DNA of 64,000 nt, from NCBI GenBank assembly GCA_017649855.1, contig JAGCGA010000012.1, forward strand, positions 96,705-160,704. The letters run 5' to 3'. Positions within the stretch are counted from its first letter, which is position 1. Each line of letters begins with the position of its first letter. Made by a program: the position numbers and the translations under genes. The notes below the pieces were generated by a model that was given only the letters and a program-made list of their open reading frames with translations, was not told where the DNA came from and made no database searches. This document shows, piece after piece, positions 34,124-43,770 of the stretch. Source of the stretch: Bacteroidales bacterium (lineage in GTDB: Bacteria > Bacteroidota > Bacteroidia > Bacteroidales > WCHB1-69).

Positions 34124-35917
34124 ATGACGAAATACAGCAATCTCTATCGCCGGTTCGTGAAACCCTTCCCCGGGCGTTTGATTGCTGTATTTCTTTTTAA
34201 TGTCCTGTCGGTGTCGGCTTCCATCCTCATCTTCTTGATGCTGGAACCCTTCACCCGACTTTTGTTTTATGGAAATCTGGATCAACTGAGTCCTATTTCC
34301 ACTTTCGTGGTTGCGCAACTCTCCCGGTTCGGCATTTTCCAATCCGCTTCCGTTTCCGTGTTGGTGTTGATTGTGTTTGTGCTGTCGCTCTACTTTTTGA
34401 AGAGTCTGTTCTATTATCTCTCGCAATGGGTCATGGCGCACGTGCGCAGCCGGGTTATCGCCGATCTTCGGATGAGCCTTTATGCTAAACTACTCACCTT
34501 GTCCTTAAGCAATCTGTCTCAACAACGTCGTGGCGACTTGGTCTCCCGAGCTGTCAGTGACACACAAGAGGTTGAGTTTACCATTCTCACGGCTATCCGG
34601 CAATTCCTTACGGAGCCCATCACGATTATCCTGTATCTGCTTATTCTCCTCTATATCTCTGTCCCTTTGACACTGATCTCTGTAGGACTCTTGCCTATCT
34701 CTTTTGTGTTGATCGGGTGGGCCACCTCTCCCTTGCGTCGCAATGCCCGAACCTCCAAACAACGGCTGGGGTCCTTGCTCTCTCATGTCGAGCAGACCCT
34801 CTCCGGCCTCCGGATCGTCAAATCGTTGAATGCTTTCCAGTCGGTGCGTGACCAATTCGAACAGCTGAATGATGAATTTGCCCGTACCCAAAAGAAGATT
34901 TATCGCCAGTCGGACTTGGCCTCACCCTTGAGTGAGTTCCTCAGTGTGGTAGCCGTCATGATTGTTCTGGTCATAGGGGGCACGATGGCGTTGCGCGGCG
35001 ATTCCTCGCTTACGCCGTCTCTCTTTATCACCTATATAGCATTGGTCTCGATGTTGATCACACCGGTCAAGAATCTCTCCACTGCCATGACCAGCTTCAA
35101 GCGTGGACTTTCTGCCCTTGACCGTATTGACGAGGTTCTTGCGATGGAAGAGGTGGTGAAGGATTGTGCGCAACCGTTGGAGGTTGCCCGTTTTCAGGAG
35201 TGTGTCGCTTTCCAGGATGTCTCCTTCCGTTATGAAGAGAAGGATGTCCTTTCCAAAGTCAGTCTTGAGCTCCGCAAGGGCGAGTTTGTGGCTCTTGTCG
35301 GCGAGTCCGGCTCAGGCAAATCCACCTTGGCTGATTTGATGATGCGCTTTTACGACCCCGTCGAAGGCACCGTCCTGCTTGACGGGCAGGATGTCCGCAA
35401 GTACCGTCTTGCGTCCTATCGTTCCCTGTTCGGTTTGGTCTCCCAAGACGTGGTTCTCTTCAACGACACCTTGTTCCAGAACATCACGATGGGGCTGAAG
35501 GGTGTTACGGAGGAGCAGGTGTGGGATGCCTTGCGGGTTGCCGGCATGTCAGATTATGTGGAAAGCCTGCCAGATGGTTTGCATTATGCCCTCACTGATC
35601 GGGGTATGAACCTGTCGGGTGGGCAGCGTCAACGGATCAGCATTGCCCGTGCTGTCCTGCGTGGAGCGCCCATTCTCATTTTGGACGAGGCCACCTCCGC
35701 TATGGATACCGAGTCGGAGCAGGCCTTCATGCAGTCATTGGTTCGCCTGCGCGAGCATCATACCCTGTTGGTTATTGCGCACCGGCTCTCCACCATCCGG
35801 AATGCCGACCGCATCTATGTGCTGGAGAATGGCAGGGTGGTGCAGGAGGGCAGTCATGACTCCTTGAAGAGTCAGCCTGGAAAATATCAAATGTTGTTAA
35901 ATATTAATAGATTATAG
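34124..35917 (+). CDS. MsbA-like ABC exporter (membrane and ATPase fused)
   Basis: 597 residues: six membrane helices (about 15-320) and a nucleotide-binding domain with Walker A GESGSGKST (about 391-399), Q-loop VSQDVVLF, signature LSGGQRQR and Walker B ILILDEATS. The half-transporter layout is that of lipid A or lipid-linked exporters of the MsbA type, acting as a homodimer in the inner membrane. Bacteroidota carry several such proteins and sequence alone does not fix the cargo. The start lies directly behind the adhesin's terminator with no visible promoter of its own; trmB starts 3 bp after the stop. Confidence 0.88.
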   Translation: MTKYSNLYRRFVKPFPGRLIAVFLFNVLSVSASILIFLMLEPFTRLLFYGNLDQLSPISTFVVAQLSRFGIFQSASVSVLVLIVFVLSLYFLKSLFYYLSQWVMAHVRSRVIADLRMSLYAKLLTLSLSNLSQQRRGDLVSRAVSDTQEVEFTILTAIRQFLTEPITIILYLLILLYISVPLTLISVGLLPISFVLIGWATSPLRRNARTSKQRLGSLLSHVEQTLSGLRIVKSLNAFQSVRDQFEQLNDEFARTQKKIYRQSDLASPLSEFLSVVAVMIVLVIGGTMALRGDSSLTPSLFITYIALVSMLITPVKNLSTAMTSFKRGLSALDRIDEVLAMEEVVKDCAQPLEVARFQECVAFQDVSFRYEEKDVLSKVSLELRKGEFVALVGESGSGKSTLADLMMRFYDPVEGTVLLDGQDVRKYRLASYRSLFGLVSQDVVLFNDTLFQNITMGLKGVTEEQVWDALRVAGMSDYVESLPDGLHYALTDRGMNLSGGQRQRISIARAVLRGAPILILDEATSAMDTESEQAFMQSLVRLREHHTLLVIAHRLSTIRNADRIYVLENGRVVQEGSHDSLKSQPGKYQMLLNINRL

Positions 35918-35920
35918 CGA

Positions 35921-36583
35921 ATGGCAAAACATAAGTTACAGCGTTTTGCTGAGAACAAGACCTTTGGCAATCTGTTCCAGCATACCGATTATGATCGTGA
36001 GCAGCCTAATTTCCCCCTGCGTGGGAGATGGCGGGAAGAGTATTTTCACAACGACCATCCTATCGTGTTGGAGTTAGGTTGTGGCAAGGGGGATTACACG
36101 TTGGCGTTGGCCCGGCGGAACCCGAACTGTAACTATATTGGCATTGACCGCAAGGGGGCCCGTTTGTGGAGAGGATGCAAGGATGCTTTGGAAGAGCAGT
36201 TGGCCAATGTCGCCTTCTTGAGAATCACGATTGACAAGTTGTCGGACTATTTTGCGCCGGGCGAGGTGGACGAGATATGGGTCACCTTTCCGGACCCGCA
36301 GTTGCGCAGTGAGCGCAAACGGCTGGTGTCGCCGCGTTTTGTCGGTTACTACAAGGCCATCATGAAGGATGGGGGAGGGGTGTTGAACCTGAAGACCGAC
36401 AGTCGCGAGTTATACGCCTATGTGTGTGAGAGTGCGGATGGTTACGGATGGCAGTTGCTGGAGTCAGTGGAGGATGTGTATCAGGAGCCGTGTGATCCTA
36501 TCTTGACGGAGGTGCAGACCTTTTACGAGCGCATGTGGCTGACGGAGGGGCGCACCATTTCGTATGTGAAAATGAGGGTCTGA
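35921..36583 (+). CDS. trmB: tRNA (guanine-N7-)-methyltransferase
   Basis: 220 residues. The SAM-binding motif LELGCGKGDYTLALA (about 46-60), YIGIDRKGARLW and the family motif VTFPDPQLRSERKRLVSPRF identify TrmB, which methylates G46 in the variable loop of many tRNAs. It begins 3 bp after the ABC exporter stop and shares its transcript. Confidence 0.95.
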   Translation: MAKHKLQRFAENKTFGNLFQHTDYDREQPNFPLRGRWREEYFHNDHPIVLELGCGKGDYTLALARRNPNCNYIGIDRKGARLWRGCKDALEEQLANVAFLRITIDKLSDYFAPGEVDEIWVTFPDPQLRSERKRLVSPRFVGYYKAIMKDGGGVLNLKTDSRELYAYVCESADGYGWQLLESVEDVYQEPCDPILTEVQTFYERMWLTEGRTISYVKMRV

Positions 36584-36635
36584 TGGGGGCTTGAGAAGGG
36601 CAAATTTCGGTTTATAAAAAAAATTTTTTTCATTG

Positions 36636-36665
36636 TTTGGTGGAATTAAAAAAATACTATATTTG
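36636..36665 (+). promoter_or_regulatory. Promoter of the secE-nusG-rpl-rpoBC operon
   Basis: The best two-part promoter in the window: -33 TTTG at 36636-36639 and -7 TATATTTG at 36658-36665, 18 bp apart. It predicts a leader of about 180 nt before secE. Confidence 0.7.
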
Positions 36666-36671
36666 CCAACT

Positions 36672-36850
36672 TATTGAAGAATAGGCAAATGATGCAGCTA
36701 TGCCCTGTTGGAATTGTCTATAAATGTGTGGTTGACAATGTGTTGCAAGGATGTGTTGTAAACAATTGCATGTTGGTATAGGGTGTTGAAAATGTCATTT
36801 TTCAGTGGGGAATTATCTAAAATATCGGAATAATAAAAAAATACAAAGAG
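36672..36850 (+). promoter_or_regulatory. Untranslated leader of the secE operon with repeated TGTTG motifs
   Basis: Five exact TGTTG copies (36706, 36741, 36754, 36771, 36784) and one GGTTG (36730) lie within about 85 nt. Two short hairpins are possible: ATTGTC (36714-36719) with GACAAT (36734-36739), and TGAAAA with TTTTCA around 36787-36804. No tRNA gene is present. Confidence 0.45.
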
Positions 36851-37039
36851 ATGAAAATAGTGAATTATTTTAAGGACATGTATGATGAATTGGTTCACAA
36901 GACGACGTGGCCGACCATGCAGGAGCTTGGAAATAGTGTGATTGTGGTATCCATTGCTTCCCTTATAATCGCGTTAATCGTGTTTTTGATGGATTTCATT
37001 TTCAATGTGGGCATGAATTTAATGTTCCCTGCTATTTAA
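36851..37039 (+). CDS. secE: Preprotein translocase subunit SecE
   Basis: 62 residues, the short single-helix form. The amphipathic HKTTWPTMQEL segment (tryptophan-proline motif) precedes one membrane helix (about 28-50). It clamps SecY in the inner-membrane Sec channel. First gene of the transcription/ribosomal operon. Confidence 0.95.
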   Translation: MKIVNYFKDMYDELVHKTTWPTMQELGNSVIVVSIASLIIALIVFLMDFIFNVGMNLMFPAI

Positions 37040-37078
37040 TTTCTTTGTAGTTGGTAATATATCCTTAAATAACTTATT

Positions 37079-37630
37079 ATGGCTGAAGCTGATCGCAAGT
37101 GGTACGTCATCAAGGCTGTGACGGGTTCGGAGAAGAAGGTGAAGAATAACATCGAGATCGAGTTAGAGCTCACTGGAAAGACGGACTTGGTCAGGGTTTT
37201 GATACCCACAGAGAAGGTTTACCACACCACCAAGAGTGGCAAGAAGGTTTACACGGAGCGCAATTATTTTCCGAGTTACATTTTCGTGGAGACGGAGATG
37301 ACGGATGAGATTCGCGGTTTGTTGTTGAATGTTCCTGGCGTTTTAGGTTTTGTGGGGTGCAAGCGCAAGACGGATCCTCCGGTTGCGTTGCGTCCGGCCG
37401 AGGTCTCCCGCTTGTTGGGCAAGGTGGATGAGTTGATGTCTGAGGACAGTTCATACATCCAGCCGTTTGTCGAGGGTGAGGAGATCAGGGTTATTGACGG
37501 GCCTTTCAACACTTTCAACGGTATCATTGAGCAAATAGATACCGAGCGGAAGAAGCTGAAGATTATGGTGAAAATCTTCGGCCGTAAAACTCCAGTTGAG
37601 CTGAATTTTATGCAGGTTGAAAAAATATAG
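37079..37630 (+). CDS. nusG: Transcription termination/antitermination factor NusG
   Basis: 183 residues. The NGN domain (WYVIKAVTGSEKKV ... FPSYIFVE ... VPGVLGFVG) binds the RNA polymerase clamp. A KOW domain follows (GEEIRVIDGPFNTFNGIIEQID). It regulates elongation and links RNA polymerase to ribosomes or Rho. Placed normally between secE and rplK. Confidence 0.96.
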   Translation: MAEADRKWYVIKAVTGSEKKVKNNIEIELELTGKTDLVRVLIPTEKVYHTTKSGKKVYTERNYFPSYIFVETEMTDEIRGLLLNVPGVLGFVGCKRKTDPPVALRPAEVSRLLGKVDELMSEDSSYIQPFVEGEEIRVIDGPFNTFNGIIEQIDTERKKLKIMVKIFGRKTPVELNFMQVEKI

Positions 37631-37672
37631 TGCCAACGAAGTAGTTACAAACAATCAAAATTTTTACAAACA

Positions 37673-38122
37673 ATGGCAAAAGAAGTAGCTGGCTTAATTA
37701 AGTTACAAATTAAGGGAGGTGCCGCCAATCCGTCACCGCCAGTGGGACCTGCATTAGGTTCGAAGGGCGTGAACATCATGGAATTTTGCAAGCAGTTCAA
37801 TTCTCGTACGCAGGATTTAGCTGGCAAGATCATCCCCGTGGTGATTACGGTTTACAAGGATAAATCCTTTGACTTCATCACGAAAACGCCCCCGGTGGCT
37901 GTACAGATTAAGGAGGCTGCCAAACTTCAAAAGGGTTCCGGAGAGCCTAACCGTTCCAAGGTAGGCACCATCACCTGGGATCAGGTACGTGCTATTGCGG
38001 AGTTGAAGATGCCGGATTTGAACTGTTTCGAGGTTGAATCCGCCATGTCCATGGTAGCTGGTACTGCCCGCAGTATGGGTGTCGTTGTGAAGGGTGGCCA
38101 GAATCCCTTTGAACAAAATTAA
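37673..38122 (+). CDS. rplK: 50S ribosomal protein L11
   Basis: 149 residues. [21 protein letters not shown] is the conserved N-terminus, and the C-terminal rRNA-binding domain ends with the [14 protein letters not shown] signature. It forms the GTPase-associated stalk base. Confidence 0.97.
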   Translation: MAKEVAGLIKLQIKGGAANPSPPVGPALGSKGVNIMEFCKQFNSRTQDLAGKIIPVVITVYKDKSFDFITKTPPVAVQIKEAAKLQKGSGEPNRSKVGTITWDQVRAIAELKMPDLNCFEVESAMSMVAGTARSMGVVVKGGQNPFEQN

Positions 38123-38144
38123 TTAACTCGTAAAATCAAATCAA

Positions 38145-38840
38145 ATGGCTAAAATATCCAAAAAACGCAAAGAGGCTTTTGCTAAATTTGACAAGAGCAA
38201 GCTCTATGCTTTGCCGGAGGCTGTTCAAGTGGTAAAGGACCTTACCTACACCAAGTTTGACGCTTCTTTCGATATCGACGTTCGTTTGGGCGTGGATCCC
38301 CGAAAGGCCAATCAGATGGTGCGTGGTATCGTCACGTTGCCGCACGGCACTGGTAAGGAAGTGAGAGTGCTGGTACTCTGTACCCCCGACAAGGAGGAGG
38401 AGGCAAAGGCTGCGGGAGCAGATTACGTTGGTCTGGAAGAGTATGTTGACAAGATCAAACAAGGCTGGACAGACGTGGACGTGATCATCACCATGCCGAG
38501 CGTGATGCCGAAGATCGGTGCCCTTGGTAGAGTGTTGGGTCCTCGCGGTTTGATGCCGAACCCCAAATCCGGTACGGTCACGATGGAAATCGGAAAGGCT
38601 GTCACGGAGGTGAAGGCCGGTAAGATCGACTTCAAGGTTGACAAATATGGTATCATCCATTCTTCTGTCGGCAAGAACCGCTTCACGGTGGAGCAGTTGA
38701 CGGAGAACGTTCGCGAAATGATGAGCACCATCCTCAAATTGAAACCGACTTCCGCCAAAGGTACCTATGTCAAGAGCATTTACCTCTCCACGACTATGAG
38801 TCCTGGCGTACAGGTGGATCCCAAAACAGTTACATTGTAA
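38145..38840 (+). CDS. rplA: 50S ribosomal protein L1
   Basis: 231 residues. [24 protein letters not shown] and [19 protein letters not shown] are diagnostic. It forms the L1 stalk at the E site and in many bacteria represses its own operon; no L1-binding mimic was sought in the short rplK upstream gap. Confidence 0.97.
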   Translation: MAKISKKRKEAFAKFDKSKLYALPEAVQVVKDLTYTKFDASFDIDVRLGVDPRKANQMVRGIVTLPHGTGKEVRVLVLCTPDKEEEAKAAGADYVGLEEYVDKIKQGWTDVDVIITMPSVMPKIGALGRVLGPRGLMPNPKSGTVTMEIGKAVTEVKAGKIDFKVDKYGIIHSSVGKNRFTVEQLTENVREMMSTILKLKPTSAKGTYVKSIYLSTTMSPGVQVDPKTVTL

Positions 38841-38856
38841 TTAAAGTTTAGTTAGT

Positions 38857-39372
38857 ATGAAAAAAGAACAGAAAGGTCAAATTATAGAAGAAATCGCTCA
38901 AGACTTGGCTAACTATGCTAATGTATATGTAATCGATATTGCCGGTTTCACCGTTAGTACAGTTAATCAGTTGCGCAGAAACTGTTTCAAGCGTGACGTG
39001 AAGTTGAAGGTGGTGAAGAACACCCTTCTGAAACGTGCGATGGAGCAGTCTGCATCCGATTATTCCGAGCTTTATGACACTTTGCATGGCTCCACGGCCA
39101 TCATGCTTTGCAACACGGGCAACGTGCCTGCCAAGCTGATCAAGGAGTTCCGTGCCAAGAATGCGAAGCCGATCGTGAAGGGTGCTTTCATTGAGGAGAC
39201 CGCCTACATTGGCGACGAGAACCTCGAAGCTCTCTGCAGCATCAAGTCTCGCGATGAGTTGCTCGGTGACATCATCGGGCTCTTGCAATCCCCTGCAAAG
39301 AACGTTGTTTCTGCATTGCAGTCTGGCGGTGGCAAGTTAGCAGGTATCGTGAAAACGTTATCTGAGAGATAA
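38857..39372 (+). CDS. rplJ: 50S ribosomal protein L10
   Basis: 171 residues. The rRNA-binding N-terminal part has VYVIDIAGFTVSTVNQLRR and VKNTLLKRAM; the C-terminal helix anchors L7/L12 dimers. Only 16 bp separate it from rplA, so there is no room for a structured L10 leader of the usual size. Confidence 0.95.
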   Translation: MKKEQKGQIIEEIAQDLANYANVYVIDIAGFTVSTVNQLRRNCFKRDVKLKVVKNTLLKRAMEQSASDYSELYDTLHGSTAIMLCNTGNVPAKLIKEFRAKNAKPIVKGAFIEETAYIGDENLEALCSIKSRDELLGDIIGLLQSPAKNVVSALQSGGGKLAGIVKTLSER

Positions 39373-39426
39373 AAATTAAAATCAAGAATAATTAATCAAG
39401 TAAAAACAATTAAAAAAAATACCATT

Positions 39427-39804
39427 ATGGCAGATTTAAAAGCATTTGCAGAACAATTAGTGAACCTGACCGTTAAAGAAGTTAACGAATTAGCTCAGAT
39501 TTTGAAAGATGAATACGGCATTGAGCCCGCAGCCGCTGCTGTGGCAGTCGCCGCTGGTCCCGCCGCAGGCGCTGGTCCTGCCGCTGAGGAGAAGACCGAG
39601 TTCGACGTGATCCTGAAAGCCGCTGGCGCTCAGAAGTTGCAAGTCGTGAAGTTGGTGAAGGAACTCACCAGCCTCGGACTGAAAGAAGCCAAGGAATTGG
39701 TGGATGGCGCTCCTAAGGCCGTCAAAGAAGGCGTTTCTAAAGATGAGGCTGAGTCTCTCAAGAAGTCTCTCGAAGAAGCCGGCGCCGAAGTGGAAATTAA
39801 ATAG
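39427..39804 (+). CDS. rplL: 50S ribosomal protein L7/L12
   Basis: 125 residues. An N-terminal dimerisation helix pair, an Ala/Gly/Pro hinge ([21 protein letters not shown], about 37-56) and the C-terminal factor-binding domain ([19 protein letters not shown] ... [14 protein letters not shown]) are present. It recruits translation GTPases. Confidence 0.97.
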   Translation: MADLKAFAEQLVNLTVKEVNELAQILKDEYGIEPAAAAVAVAAGPAAGAGPAAEEKTEFDVILKAAGAQKLQVVKLVKELTSLGLKEAKELVDGAPKAVKEGVSKDEAESLKKSLEEAGAEVEIK

Positions 39805-39826
39805 TTTTTCCAACTTCTATTCCAAT

Positions 39827-39862
39827 AGTACAACACTTCCACTTCGGTGGAAGTATTGTACT
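39827..39862 (+). promoter_or_regulatory. UUCG-capped hairpin between rplL and rpoB (attenuator or RNA processing site)
   Basis: AGTACAACACTTCCAC (39827-39842) pairs with GTGGAAGTATTGTACT (39847-39862): 15 pairs with one C-A mismatch, closed by C(TTCG)G. No real T-run follows, so it is not a standard terminator. A smaller hairpin, ATGCC...GGCAT, follows at 39877-39894. Confidence 0.8.
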
Positions 39863-39940
39863 TATTGTTGTTTATAATGCCCGCTGATTGGCATTCCCAT
39901 CATAAGTCAGTATCTTTTTTTCAACGAAAAACTTACAGCC

Positions 39941-42900
39941 TTGGCAAAGAATAAAAATCAAAGAATAAGTTTTGCAACCACCAGACCTGTTGAGTTTCCT
40001 GATTTTCTGGACATTCAGCTCAAGTCTTTCCAAGAGTTCTTTCAAATAGACACCGATGCTGAGTGTCGTCAGAACGAAGGCCTTTACCGCGCCTTCGCCG
40101 AGAACTTCCCGATCACGGATGCCAGAGGCACCTTCGTCCTCGAGTTCCTCGACTACTCTATTGAGGGACCGCGCTATTCCATGGACGAGTGTCTGGAAAG
40201 AGGTCTGACCTACAGCGTCCCCTTGAAAGCAAAACTGAAACTCTCCTGCACGGACCAGGAGCATGAGGATTTTGAAACCCGCATTCAAGACGTCTATTTG
40301 GGCATGATTCCGTATATGACCCCCAGCGGCACCTTTATCATCAACGGTGCTGAGCGCGTGGTTGTCTCCCAATTGCACCGTTCTCCGGGCGTCTTCTTCG
40401 GTTTCTCCTATCACACGAACGGCACGATGCTCTACTCCGCCCGTATCATCCCCTTCAAGGGCTCATGGATGGAGTTCACCACCGACATCAACAACGTGAT
40501 GTACGCCTACATCGACCGTAAAAAGAAATTACCCGTCACCACATTGTTGCGCGCTATCGGCTACGAGACCGACAAGGATATCCTCAGCATTTTCGATATC
40601 GCCTACGAGGTGAAAGCTACCAAGGCTAATCTGAAGAAACACATCGGTGAGAAATTCGCCGCCGCCGTCACCAAGACCTGGAACGAGGAGTTCGGCGACG
40701 AAGAGACCGGTGAGATCTCCAACATCGAGCGTTCCGAGGTCATCATCGACCGCGAGACCGTGCTGGAGAAAGAACATATCAACTTGATCATGAATTCCAA
40801 CATCAAGTCTGTCCTTTTCCACAAGGAAGACCCGAAGCAGTTGGACTATTCCGTGATCTTCAATACGTTACAGAAAGACCCGACCCATACCGGCAAGGGT
40901 GCCATCGAGTACATCTACCAACAGCTCAAGAGCACCATCCCGCCTGATGAGGAGACTGCCCGCGCCACGCTCGACAAGCTCTTCTTCTCCGAGAACCGTT
41001 ATGATCTGGGAGAGGTCGGTCGTTATCGTATCAACAAAAAACTGAATTTGGACATCCCGATCACTACGGGCGTGCTGACCAATGAGGATATCATCTCCAT
41101 CATCCGTTATCTCATCGAGTTGATCAACTCTCGCACGGAGGTGGATGATATCGACCACTTGAGCAACCGTCGTGTCCGTACTGTCGGCGAACAATTATAT
41201 AACCAGTTCAGCTTGGGTTTGAACCGCATGTCGCGTACCATCCGTGAGAAGATGAACGTCCGCGACCATGAGCTGTTTGCCCCGGTGGATTTGATCAATG
41301 CCAAGACGCTCTCCTCCGTGGTGAACTCCTTCTTCGGTACCAACCAGCTGAGCCAATTCATGGACCAGACCAACCCGCTGTCCGAGATCACGCACAAGCG
41401 CAGAATCTCCGCTTTGGGACCTGGCGGTCTGTCACGTGAGCGCGCCGGTTTCGAGGTGCGTGACGTACACTACACACACTATGGTCGTCTCTGTACCATC
41501 GAGACCCCTGAAGGACCGAACATCGGTTTGATCTCTTCTCTGTGTGTGTTTGCTAAGATTAACAACCTGGGTTTCATCGCCACCCCGTACCGTAGAGTTG
41601 TCAACGGTCAGGTGCAGTTCGATGAGGAGCCGGTATTCTTGACCGCTGAGGAAGAGGATAACCTGCGTATCGCCCAGGCCAACACTCCCATGGACAAGAA
41701 CGGATTGCTTGGCGAGAAGGTGAAAGCCCGTCGTCTGGCCGACTACCCGATCTTGCCGCGTGAGGATATCGACATGATCGACATCGCTCCGAACCAGATT
41801 GCCTCTTTGGCTGCATCCTTGATTCCTTTCTTGGAGAATGATGACGCAAACCGTGCGTTGATGGGATCTAACATGATGCGCCAGGCCGTGCCGCTCTTGC
41901 GCCCTGAAGCGCCTATCGTAGGTACCGGTCTGGAACACCAAGTGGCTGTCGACTCCCGTGTGGTGCTCGTGGCTGAAGGCAATGGCGTAGTCACTTCCGT
42001 GGATGCCCTCCACATCGAGATCGACTACGAGCGTTCCGAGATTGAAGAGCTGGTCAGCTTCGAATCCAACGTGAAGAGATACGACCTGCTGAAGTTCAGA
42101 AGAACGAACCAGAACTCCTGCTTCAACCAGCGTCCGATCGTGGTGAAAGGACAGAAAGTCAAGAAGGGTGATGTGCTGACCGACGGCTATGCCACCGACA
42201 ATGGCGAGCTGGCCCTGGGTCGCAACCTGATGGTCGCCTTCATGCCTTGGAAGGGATACAACTTCGAGGATGCTGTCGTGATTTCCGAGAAGGCAGTGAC
42301 CGAGGATCTGTACACCTCCATCCATATCGAATCCTTCACCTTGGAGGTTCGTGACACCAAGCGCGGTGTCGAGGTGCTGACCAACGACATCCCGAACGTG
42401 TCCAACGAGGCTACCAAAGACCTGAATGAGAACGGTCTTATCCGCGTGGGTGCGGAGGTGACGGAAGGTGACATCCTCATCGGTAAGATCACCCCGAAGG
42501 GCGAGTCCTATCCGACTCCGGAAGAGAAGTTGCTCCGTGCCATCTTCGGCGACAAGGCCGGCGATGTGAAGGATGCTTCCCTCAAGGCACCCCCATCCAT
42601 GAAGGGTGTGGTCATCGGAGCCAAGTCTCTCCAACGTCCGTTGAAGAACAGAAGCTCCAAGAGCAAAGACAAAGAGCAAGTGGCGGAGATTGAAGCCAGA
42701 TACCAAGTGCAGTTTGACGCACTGCGTGAGAAGGCCATCGCCAAGTTGTACAAGGTGTTGGAAGGAAAGATTTCCACCAATATCTACAACAACGTCAAAG
42801 AGGTGGTCATCCCCAAGGGTTCCAAGTTCTCATTGAAGTTGTTGCGCGGTGAGCGTGTCGACTTGAACAATGTGACGATTTCCAAGTGGACCAACGATGC

Positions 42901-43747
42901 CAAACTGAATACGATCGTGGCTCAGATCATCCGTAACTATCAAATTCAATATCGAGATATTCATGCGAAGAAGACCCGTGAGATTTTCGATGTGACCATC
43001 GGTACCGAATTGCCAAGCGGTATTGTGGAGCTGGCCAAGGTCTATATTGCTGACAAGCGTAAGCTGCGTATCGGTGACAAGATGGCTGGTCGTCACGGTA
43101 ACAAGGGTTGCGTGGCCAAGATTGTGAAGCAGGAAGACCTGCCGTTCCTGGCTGACGGCCGTCCTGTTGACGTGGTGTTGAACCCGCTGGGTGTGCCTTC
43201 CCGTATGAACTTGGGACAGATTTACGAGACTGTCCTTGGCTGGGCTGGCAAGCAGCTGGGTTGCAAATTCGCCACCCCGATTTTCGACGGTGCTTCCATT
43301 GACCAGATCAATGATTATATGAAGCAAGCCGGTCTGCCCGAGAACGGCAGCACGCAGTTGTACGATGGTGAGACGGGTGAGCCGTTCCACCAGAAGGCTA
43401 CGGTAGGCTATATCTACTACCTGAAGCTGCACCACATGGTGGACGACAAGATGCACGCCCGTTCCATTGGACCGTACTCTCTCATCACGCAACAGCCGTT
43501 AGGCGGTAAAGCCCAATTTGGTGGTCAGCGTTTCGGTGAGATGGAGGTCTGGGCTATCGAGGCCTATGGCGCTTCCAATGTGCTGCAGGAGATCCTGACG
43601 GTGAAGTCTGATGATGTCATCGGCAGAGCCAAGACCTACGAGGCCATCGTGAAGGGCGACAATATGCCGGTGGCCGGTATTCCCGAGTCTTTCAACGTGC
43701 TCGTTCACGAGTTGCGTGGTCTGTGCTTAGATATTAAATTTGAATAA
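39941..43747 (+). CDS. rpoB: DNA-directed RNA polymerase subunit beta
   Basis: 1268 residues. The start codon is TTG at 39941 (protein begins [18 protein letters not shown] after the initiator Met); no in-frame ATG exists back to the stop at 39875. Conserved elements include [15 protein letters not shown], the rifampicin pocket [25 protein letters not shown] and [34 protein letters not shown], and the C-terminal [23 protein letters not shown] segment (here WAIEA). The residues corresponding to E. coli D516, H526 and S531 are wild type. One near-invariant proline is replaced: CTIETPEG where nearly all bacteria have CPIETPEG. It is separated from rplL by a hairpin-containing gap and from rpoC by 23 bp. 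Confidence 0.97.
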   Translation: MAKNKNQRISFATTRPVEFPDFLDIQLKSFQEFFQIDTDAECRQNEGLYRAFAENFPITDARGTFVLEFLDYSIEGPRYSMDECLERGLTYSVPLKAKLKLSCTDQEHEDFETRIQDVYLGMIPYMTPSGTFIINGAERVVVSQLHRSPGVFFGFSYHTNGTMLYSARIIPFKGSWMEFTTDINNVMYAYIDRKKKLPVTTLLRAIGYETDKDILSIFDIAYEVKATKANLKKHIGEKFAAAVTKTWNEEFGDEETGEISNIERSEVIIDRETVLEKEHINLIMNSNIKSVLFHKEDPKQLDYSVIFNTLQKDPTHTGKGAIEYIYQQLKSTIPPDEETARATLDKLFFSENRYDLGEVGRYRINKKLNLDIPITTGVLTNEDIISIIRYLIELINSRTEVDDIDHLSNRRVRTVGEQLYNQFSLGLNRMSRTIREKMNVRDHELFAPVDLINAKTLSSVVNSFFGTNQLSQFMDQTNPLSEITHKRRISALGPGGLSRERAGFEVRDVHYTHYGRLCTIETPEGPNIGLISSLCVFAKINNLGFIATPYRRVVNGQVQFDEEPVFLTAEEEDNLRIAQANTPMDKNGLLGEKVKARRLADYPILPREDIDMIDIAPNQIASLAASLIPFLENDDANRALMGSNMMRQAVPLLRPEAPIVGTGLEHQVAVDSRVVLVAEGNGVVTSVDALHIEIDYERSEIEELVSFESNVKRYDLLKFRRTNQNSCFNQRPIVVKGQKVKKGDVLTDGYATDNGELALGRNLMVAFMPWKGYNFEDAVVISEKAVTEDLYTSIHIESFTLEVRDTKRGVEVLTNDIPNVSNEATKDLNENGLIRVGAEVTEGDILIGKITPKGESYPTPEEKLLRAIFGDKAGDVKDASLKAPPSMKGVVIGAKSLQRPLKNRSSKSKDKEQVAEIEARYQVQFDALREKAIAKLYKVLEGKISTNIYNNVKEVVIPKGSKFSLKLLRGERVDLNNVTISKWTNDAKLNTIVAQIIRNYQIQYRDIHAKKTREIFDVTIGTELPSGIVELAKVYIADKRKLRIGDKMAGRHGNKGCVAKIVKQEDLPFLADGRPVDVVLNPLGVPSRMNLGQIYETVLGWAGKQLGCKFATPIFDGASIDQINDYMKQAGLPENGSTQLYDGETGEPFHQKATVGYIYYLKLHHMVDDKMHARSIGPYSLITQQPLGGKAQFGGQRFGEMEVWAIEAYGASNVLQEILTVKSDDVIGRAKTYEAIVKGDNMPVAGIPESFNVLVHELRGLCLDIKFE

Positions 43748-43770
43748 GATTGTATAAATAACAGGAAATT

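Noticed and set aside
36584..36850. tRNA-Trp or tuf upstream of secE, as in many bacteria
   Set aside because: No cloverleaf or TTCGA-type T-arm is present; the gap holds a promoter and an unusual leader only.
41432..42706. Long antisense frame inside rpoB, with similar ones inside rpoC and ftsI
   Set aside because: Shadows of conserved genes; no independent evidence.
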